20,229 nucleotides of DNA. Source: Flavobacteriaceae bacterium UBA7446. GTDB taxonomy: Bacteria; Bacteroidota; Bacteroidia; Flavobacteriales; Flavobacteriaceae. This document shows positions 15,587 through 20,229 of this stretch, piece by piece. The first letter of the stretch is position 1; each line of letters starts with the position of its first letter. The position numbers and the translations under genes are program-made. The DNA is taken from contig DLPY01000079.1 in assembly GCA_002478685.1 (NCBI GenBank), positions 1 through 20,229 of the forward strand, read 5' to 3'. Below the pieces are notes generated by a model, which saw nothing but the letters and a program-made list of their open reading frames with translations, did no database searches and was not told the DNA's origin.

Positions 15587-17884
15587 TTGGAAAATTACCT
15601 CCAACTTCTTAACGAAGCCCAACAAAAACCCACCGTTCACAAAGATGGCCCCTTAATGGTAATCGCGGGTGCAGGTTCGGGAAAAACACGTGTGCTAACC
15701 TATAGGATTGCGTATTTGATGCAACAAGGCGTAGATGCATTTTCCATATTGGCACTTACGTTTACCAACAAAGCTGCCCGTGAAATGAAGGAGCGAATTG
15801 CACAAATTGTGGGGGAGCCTGAGGCAAAAAACTTGTGGATGGGAACGTTCCATTCCGTGTTTGCTCGAATTCTTCGAGCCGAAGCAGATCGACTGGGCTA
15901 TCCTTCTAGTTTTACCATTTACGACACGCAAGACTCTGAGCGATTGTTGTCGTCCATTATCAAAGAATTAAATCTTGATAAAGACCTGTATAAGGCAAAG
16001 CAGATTCGCGCGCGAATTTCTTCCTTTAAAAACAGTCTCATTACAGTTCGTGCCTATTATAATAACCCTGAACTTGTAGAAGCAGACCGCGAATCAAAAC
16101 GCCCCGAAATGGGTACGATTTATAAGGAATATGTTGATAGATGCTTTAAGGCTGGCGCTATGGATTTTGATGATCTATTATTGAAAACTAATGAGTTATT
16201 AAATCGATTTCCAGACGTGTTGGCAAAGTACCAAGAACGTTTTCGCTATATTTTGGTAGATGAGTATCAAGATACCAATCATTCACAATACCTCATTGTT
16301 CGTGCCTTGGCAGACCGCTACCAAAATGTTTGTGTAGTGGGCGATGATGCACAAAGTATCTATGCATTCCGCGGTGCCAACATTCAAAATATTTTAAATT
16401 TTCAACGCGACTATCCAGATGCTGAAGTGTACAGATTGGAACAAAACTATCGCTCTTCAGCAATGATTGTAAAAGCCGCTAATGCAATTATTGCACACAA
16501 CAAAAATCGCTTGGAAAAAAATGTATGGACAGCAAACCCCGAAGGGCATAAAATTATCATTCATCGCAGCCCAACTGATGGTGAAGAAGGCCGCTATGTG
16601 GCAGGAGATATTTTTGAGCGTGCCATGCAATCGCAACTCGGCTATGAAGATTTTACCATATTATACCGCACCAATGCGCAGTCAAGAGCGATGGAAGATT
16701 CGTTGCGTAAGCGTAATATCCCTTACAGAGTTTATGGCGGACTGTCGTTTTATCAACGAAAAGAAATTAAAGATGTGTTGGCGTATTTACGCCTTTTGGT
16801 GAATCCAAACGATGAAGAAAGCCTTAAACGCATCATTAATTACCCCATGAGGGGTATTGGGCAAACAACTATCAACAAGCTTATTGTTGCAGCAAACACT
16901 CATGAGCTCAGCCTGTATGAAGTACTAGCTCAGGTACAGGATTTGCCGCTTAATATAAATGCGGGTACACGTACCAAACTGCAAAATTTTCACACCATGA
17001 TAGCATCTTTTAGGGTACAACTTCCCACGCTTGATGCCTTTGAAATGGCAGATATGGTAACCAAAAAAGTGGGGTTGGTAACCGAATTGAAAAAAGAAGG
17101 AACCCCCGAAGCGATTACACGTGTTGAAAACATTGAGGAGCTATTAAATGGCGTTAAAGACTTTGTAGAAGGACAGCGAGAAATCGCTGATGCAACAGGA
17201 TCTTTGGTAGAATTTTTAGAAGATGTAGCCCTTGCTACCGATTTTGATAACGAAGTGAAAGGCCAAAAAGCGGTATCGCTGATGACCATTCACTTGGCAA
17301 AAGGCTTAGAGTTTCCTAATGTATATATCGTAGGTTTGGAGGAAGATTTATTTCCCTCTGCAATGAGTGTCAACACACGTGCGGAATTGGAAGAGGAAAG
17401 ACGTTTGTTTTATGTAGCATTAACCCGTGCCGAAAAAAGGGTTACGTTGACTTATACATTATCTCGGTACCGTTGGGGAAAAATAATCGATGCGGAACCC
17501 AGTAGGTTTTTAGCTGAATTGGACGACTCTTGTGTGGACAATCAAGTGGTACAAGACAATTATACTTTTAAACCTCTTCTGGATACTTCTGTTTTTGATG
17601 TGCCTGACCCCAACAGAGTTCGCTTTAAATCATTGCCCAAAAAGAAACCAAAGCCAACTGTTCCGCCAAAGGCACGTATGAAAGCTGTGTCTAAGACAAC
17701 TGCTGCTCCTGCTATGGATATTTCTGAAATCCAACAAGGTGTCCGTGTTTTGCACAGTCGTTTTGGGTTTGGAACGGTGCTGCATTTGGAAGGTAGTGGT
17801 AACGACGCTAAAGCCCTTATTCGCTTTGATCAGTCGGGGGAGAAGAACCTGTTGTTGCGTTTTGCTCAGCTAAAAATGGTTTAG
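15587..17884 (+). CDS. UvrD/PcrA-type superfamily 1A DNA helicase, non-ATG start
   Basis: 3'-5' helicase of the UvrD/PcrA/Rep group, acting in nucleotide excision repair, removal of RecA or replication restart. The 765-residue protein has the Q motif LNEAQQKP (7-14), Walker A AGAGSGKT (27-34), motif Ia LTFTNKAAREM, GTFHS, motif II DEYQDTN (225-231), motif III GDDAQSIYAFRGA, motif IV QNYRSS, motif V TIHLAKGLEF and motif VI VALTRAEKR. A PcrA-like C-terminal small domain (GVRVLHSRFGFGTVLHLEG) closes it; in PcrA/UvrD this part contacts RNA polymerase. There is no in-frame ATG between the upstream stop (15575) and the Q motif, so the start is TTG at 15587, or ATT at 15584. The first ATG is after the Q motif (MVIAGAG) and would delete it. 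Confidence 0.94.
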   Translation: MENYLQLLNEAQQKPTVHKDGPLMVIAGAGSGKTRVLTYRIAYLMQQGVDAFSILALTFTNKAAREMKERIAQIVGEPEAKNLWMGTFHSVFARILRAEADRLGYPSSFTIYDTQDSERLLSSIIKELNLDKDLYKAKQIRARISSFKNSLITVRAYYNNPELVEADRESKRPEMGTIYKEYVDRCFKAGAMDFDDLLLKTNELLNRFPDVLAKYQERFRYILVDEYQDTNHSQYLIVRALADRYQNVCVVGDDAQSIYAFRGANIQNILNFQRDYPDAEVYRLEQNYRSSAMIVKAANAIIAHNKNRLEKNVWTANPEGHKIIIHRSPTDGEEGRYVAGDIFERAMQSQLGYEDFTILYRTNAQSRAMEDSLRKRNIPYRVYGGLSFYQRKEIKDVLAYLRLLVNPNDEESLKRIINYPMRGIGQTTINKLIVAANTHELSLYEVLAQVQDLPLNINAGTRTKLQNFHTMIASFRVQLPTLDAFEMADMVTKKVGLVTELKKEGTPEAITRVENIEELLNGVKDFVEGQREIADATGSLVEFLEDVALATDFDNEVKGQKAVSLMTIHLAKGLEFPNVYIVGLEEDLFPSAMSVNTRAELEEERRLFYVALTRAEKRVTLTYTLSRYRWGKIIDAEPSRFLAELDDSCVDNQVVQDNYTFKPLLDTSVFDVPDPNRVRFKSLPKKKPKPTVPPKARMKAVSKTTAAPAMDISEIQQGVRVLHSRFGFGTVLHLEGSGNDAKALIRFDQSGEKNLLLRFAQLKMV

Positions 17885-17914
17885 GTCTTGACACTAAATA
17901 CTTACAGCATTCCA

Positions 17915-17947
17915 CCTGCCTTGCCGTCAGGCAGGCTCGACCTGACG
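17915..17947. repeat. GC-rich overlapping inverted repeat between convergent genes
   Basis: CCTGCCT (17915-17921) pairs with AGGCAGG (17929-17935) around a 7-base loop. The overlapping CGTCAGG (17925-17931) pairs with CCTGACG (17941-17947) around a 9-base loop. The two hairpins cannot form together. The block is far richer in GC than its surroundings and is not followed by a T-run, so it is not a plain terminator. It resembles short intergenic palindromes found in many copies in some flavobacteria (from memory, unverified). Confidence 0.55.
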
Positions 17948-17985
17948 TGTGACTTGTATTAGAATTAATTTAAGTTATTCAATAA

Positions 17986-18009
17986 AAAAGCTGCCCGAAA
18001 GCAGCTTTT
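17986..18009 (-). terminator. Terminator between the helicase and OmpA-like genes
   Basis: AAAAGCTGC, loop CCGAAA, GCAGCTTTT form a perfect nine-pair stem. On the minus strand it is followed by six T, on the plus strand by four, so it serves the OmpA-like gene best and may work in both directions for the convergent helicase gene. Confidence 0.8.
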
Positions 18010-18032
18010 GATCGATTATTATGTTGCAGTAA

Positions 18033-18899
18033 TTATTTAGAAGCAGCTTCCATTCCTTGCTCTAATAATTCGAAGAATTGATCGAGTTTTGGAAGTACTA
18101 CAATGCGTGTTCTCCTGTTTTTAGCACGGCCGGTAGCTGTTGTGTTGTCTTCAATGGGAACATAGGAGCTACGCCCTGCGGCAGTCATACGAGCTGGATC
18201 TACCAAGAAATCTTCTTGAAGAATACGTACGACGGCAGTTGCACGCTTAACGCTTAAATCCCAATTATCTACAAGTACATTGCTATCTGTTTTAACTGGC
18301 ACATTATCGGTGTGCCCTTCAACCATAAACTCCAAGTCTGTCTTATCGTTGATAACACGCGCAACTTTACCTAATACTTCTTTGGCGCGTTGTGTTACCG
18401 TATAACTTCCACTACGGAATAAAAGCTTATCAGATATCGAAATGAATACCACACCTTTTTCAACGTTAACTTCAATATCGGCATCATTGATGTCAACAAG
18501 CGCACCTTTGAGGCTAGTAACTAAGGCAAGCGTTACCGAGTCTCTACGTGTTACCGCATCTTGCATACGGGTAATACGCATGTCTTTTTCCTTTAACGAC
18601 TCCAAAGAACGTTCCAAATTCTCGGCACCTTTTTGCGAAAGCGTTGTAAGGTTGCCCATGTTATTGATAAGTTCTTGATTGTTGGCTTTTAAAAAGTTGA
18701 TTTGGTCACGAAGTGCACTAACGGTAGCATCGCTTTTTGCCTTTTCGTCAACGCACGAATTTAGCTTTACGGTTGCGGTGTTTAGCAAGTTTTTGGTTTC
18801 TTTTTGACTGGCTTCTAATGCGCTGTATTTTTTTTGCGACACACAGGAAGTAAGCAATACAGGTATTGCAAGTAACAAGATTAGGATTTTATTCATCAT
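18033..18899 (-). CDS. OmpA-family outer-membrane lipoprotein with coiled coil
   Basis: A 288-residue envelope protein likely to tether the outer membrane to peptidoglycan. MMNKILILLLAIPVLLTSC gives a signal peptide with lipobox LTSC and lipidated Cys19. Residues about 22-120 are a charged, heptad-like coiled coil (SALEASQKETKNLL, LERSLESLKEKDMRI). The OmpA C-terminal domain spans about 150-270, with FRSGSYTVT, EGHTDN (194-199), NWDLSVKRA (212-220) and NRRTRI (261-266), containing the Asp and Arg that hold diaminopimelate in this family. The frame is open further upstream to 19013, but the signal peptide sets the start at 18899 or the adjacent 18896. It has no beta-barrel, unlike classical OmpA, and looks more like a long-stalk Pal-type protein. 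Confidence 0.9.
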   Translation of the reverse strand: MMNKILILLLAIPVLLTSCVSQKKYSALEASQKETKNLLNTATVKLNSCVDEKAKSDATVSALRDQINFLKANNQELINNMGNLTTLSQKGAENLERSLESLKEKDMRITRMQDAVTRRDSVTLALVTSLKGALVDINDADIEVNVEKGVVFISISDKLLFRSGSYTVTQRAKEVLGKVARVINDKTDLEFMVEGHTDNVPVKTDSNVLVDNWDLSVKRATAVVRILQEDFLVDPARMTAAGRSSYVPIEDNTTATGRAKNRRTRIVVLPKLDQFFELLEQGMEAASK

Positions 18900-19025
18900 C
18901 ACTTTATTTAATATTGTAAAATTACTAGAAAAACGTTGATGACAGCTGTTTTCTTGTGTTAATATTTTCAAAAAATTTAATTCATTCTTTAATTTGATTA
19001 AATTGAGAAACAAAAAAACGAAAAA

Positions 19026-19202
19026 GTGAAGAAGTTTTTATATGCATATTATCCCATATTATTGGCATTTTTCAGTTTTGTCTATTCGGTATATCTATGG
19101 TTTACAGGAAACGAATTGGAAGGCATTTATGTGGGACTTTGGCCTATAACCATACTTGGTTTTGCCATTGCCATTAGACAACGCAGAAGAGATGACAAAT
19201 AA
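19026..19202 (+). CDS. Small two-helix membrane protein (58 residues, GTG start)
   Basis: A short frame starting with GTG at 19026 and stopping at 19200-19202. It encodes FLYAYYPILLAFFSFVYSVY (about 4-23), a loop LWFTGNELEGIYV, a second hydrophobic stretch WPITILGFAIAI and a basic end RQRRRDDK. Two membrane helices with the positive tail on the cytoplasmic side is the natural topology. There is no in-frame ATG, and the upstream stop at 18999 limits the start to a short interval, with GTG the best candidate. It overlaps the next small gene by 11 bases and is followed by a terminator, so it has the layout of a real two-gene operon. I recognise no family and no function. Confidence 0.68.
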   Translation: MKKFLYAYYPILLAFFSFVYSVYLWFTGNELEGIYVGLWPITILGFAIAIRQRRRDDK

Positions 19203-19383
19203 AATCATGTTTTTTATCGGGCTGACTATTGTGGTGGTGTATGGCTATTTTTTACTAAGTATCATTACAAATCAGAACCATACCAAACGACGCAATGCCG
19301 AAGATGATTATGATGTTTATGATACAGACGGCATGGGAAATCAGGGACGTGTGCCAAATAAAGAGCCGAAGAATAGGGCTTAA
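19192..19383 (+). CDS. Small single-helix membrane protein (63 residues)
   Basis: From the ATG at 19192: a hydrophobic helix KIMFFIGLTIVVVYGYFLLS (4-23), a polar stretch NQNHTKRRN, and an acidic soluble tail DDYDVYDTDGMGNQGR with a basic end. The positive residues after the helix suggest a cytoplasmic tail. The start lies within the end of the 58-codon gene (11-base overlap), consistent with coupled translation; a longer frame from 19156 would only add sequence antisense in meaning to the real upstream frame. The acidic YDxDGMGNxGR tail looks conserved in flavobacterial small proteins that I recall, but it has no assigned role. A hairpin terminator follows within 13 bases. Confidence 0.75.
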   Translation: MTNKIMFFIGLTIVVVYGYFLLSIITNQNHTKRRNAEDDYDVYDTDGMGNQGRVPNKEPKNRA

Positions 19384-19395
19384 ATCGTAATAATA

Positions 19396-19426
19396 AAAAA
19401 ACCCTCACTATTTGTGAAGGTTTTTT
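19396..19426. terminator. Bidirectional terminator between convergent genes
   Basis: AAAAAACCCTCAC, loop TATTT, GTGAAGGTTTTTT make a 13-position stem with one C/A mismatch, with T-runs available on both strands. It sits 12 bases after the small-protein gene and 18 bases from the end of the minus-strand gene. Confidence 0.82.
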
Positions 19427-19444
19427 ATAATTGTTTTGCTACGG

Positions 19445-20128
19445 CTAGAAGTCCATTATGCGCACCATCATAAGTGTGCTTACAACTTCTCTTACGTCCG
19501 CAACTTTTGCTGCGTATTCAGCAAATGATGCGTCAGATAGCATTTGTTTATTTCTTGAAAGTGCTGTTTCAATATTTGGTGCACCAACCCAAACAAAATG
19601 ACTAAAATCATCTGTTTTTCCGGCTACAGGATATGCAACTCCATAAGAGTTTGATACGTTCATTTTTTGTGCCATATTCTGAGAAAACGCAGCATATTCA
19701 GCCACATAAGCCGCAGGATTTTTCACATCCATTTGGTAAATCATAAATACTTGGTCGTTAGACCAGTCGTTTTGATACCATGCGGGCGTGTTCAACGTTT
19801 GCGATATATCAGTAATGTAATTGTCAAGTTCTTTTGACAATTGCTGCACTTCCGCAGAAGCTGCCCAAGAATTCATAAAGTTGGCTACACCAGCTTCATC
19901 CTGAAAGCAAAATTGCATGGAGTGCGTCGATTCATATTCTCCATTAAAGAAATACCCAAAAAGAGATTTTGAACCTTGAATATTTTTCCCCCATTCTGTA
20001 TCCATAATTTTTGAGATGGTAGCTACAACCGCCTCAGGGTTGTCCGTTTTAAAATCAAAAAACATACAGTATTGAGAAAAGCTAAGTGATGATGCTAATA
20101 ATGCACCTATTAAAATTATTTTTTTCAT
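19445..20128 (-). CDS. Secreted protein of two similar alpha/beta halves, function unknown
   Basis: A 227-residue protein with a clear signal peptide (MKKIILIGALLASSLSFSQ) and no lipobox, so probably periplasmic or outside the cell. The mature part looks like an internal duplication: residues 21-112 (FFDFKTDNPEAVVATISKIM, then a loop, MQFCFQDEAGVANFMNSW) and 128-220 (IYQMDVKNPAAYVAEYAAFS, then HFVWVGAPNIETALSRNKQM), with the same order of strand, NPxAxV helix, strand and helix at an offset of about 107 residues. This is the pattern of a double dimeric alpha-beta barrel (ABM-like) module, but no catalytic residue can be named. The 101 bases upstream to the window end show no clear TAnnTTTG box. 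Confidence 0.72.
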   Translation of the reverse strand: MKKIILIGALLASSLSFSQYCMFFDFKTDNPEAVVATISKIMDTEWGKNIQGSKSLFGYFFNGEYESTHSMQFCFQDEAGVANFMNSWAASAEVQQLSKELDNYITDISQTLNTPAWYQNDWSNDQVFMIYQMDVKNPAAYVAEYAAFSQNMAQKMNVSNSYGVAYPVAGKTDDFSHFVWVGAPNIETALSRNKQMLSDASFAEYAAKVADVREVVSTLMMVRIMDF

Positions 20129-20229
20129 TTGTTTATATTAAAATTTGAGCATTCAATATACATGTTAAGAATTAACTGTATTTAAAATAATCTTTAACAA
20201 TTGTTCTACTTAGTCCTACAGTTTCAAAA

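Noticed and set aside
16482..16802. 106-codon frame inside the helicase gene
   Set aside because: It is an out-of-frame reading through conserved helicase motifs and has no domain of its own.
18900..19013. Longer N-terminus of the OmpA-like protein
   Set aside because: A signal peptide with lipobox starts at 18899; the extra residues are not conserved in type and would bury the signal.
1..20229. Defence island, prophage, insertion sequence, CRISPR array or tRNA genes
   Set aside because: No direct-repeat array, transposase, integrase, recognisable tRNA arms or atypical gene block was seen; the window is housekeeping throughout.

Overview
The window reads as ordinary chromosomal DNA of a member of the Bacteroidota, most likely class Flavobacteriia. 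The evidence is AT-rich sequence, repeated TAnnTTTG promoter boxes (twice with a TTG exactly 19 bases upstream), little use of Shine-Dalgarno sites, and gene families with flavobacterial flavour (SHMT with ADISHPSG, a YbiT-like ABC-F protein, short DUF2007 protein, coiled-coil OmpA lipoprotein). It is dense: 18 protein genes and one RNA gene, no gene-free gap over about 180 bases, and no sign of phage, insertion sequence, CRISPR or a defence cluster.

Layout. 1-1549 (minus): the Gfo/Idh/MocA oxidoreductase gene, translationally coupled (ATGA) to yggS, which runs off the left edge. 1609-2253 (plus): pcm, convergent with smpB (2250-2711, minus). 2821-4101 (plus): glyA, convergent with a minus-strand pair, a glutaminyl-peptide cyclotransferase lipoprotein (5656-6678) followed by an overlapping large secreted protein (4098-5681). 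6753-6850: small SRP RNA, whose terminator T-run touches the start codon of an SDR gene (6858-7670); transaldolase follows after 5 bases, then a terminator. 8402-10024: ABC-F ATPase, convergent with a DUF2007 gene and a two-helix membrane protein gene (10021-10859, minus). 10935-15491 (minus): recG and pheT, pheT with its own promoter. 15587-17884 (plus): UvrD/PcrA-type helicase with a non-ATG start. 17885-18032: a GC-rich inverted repeat and a terminator. 18033-18899 (minus): OmpA-like lipoprotein. 19026-19383 (plus): two tiny overlapping membrane-protein genes, one of only 58 codons. 19445-20128 (minus): a secreted protein built from two similar halves.

Functionally this is housekeeping: translation and ribosome rescue (pheT, smpB, ABC-F), protein targeting (SRP RNA), protein repair and maturation (pcm, QC), PLP and one-carbon metabolism (yggS, glyA), pentose phosphate flux (tal), DNA repair (recG, uvrD-like) and envelope (OmpA-like, lipoproteins). 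I found no convincing undescribed multi-gene system. The best leads are the asymmetric loss of one composite ATP site in the ABC-F protein, the SRP RNA/SDR junction, the split of promoters into leaderless and short-leader types, and the small membrane-protein pair. Several starts are corrected to internal ATGs (glyA 2821, ABC-F 8402, membrane protein 10859, OmpA 18899, second small protein 19192).
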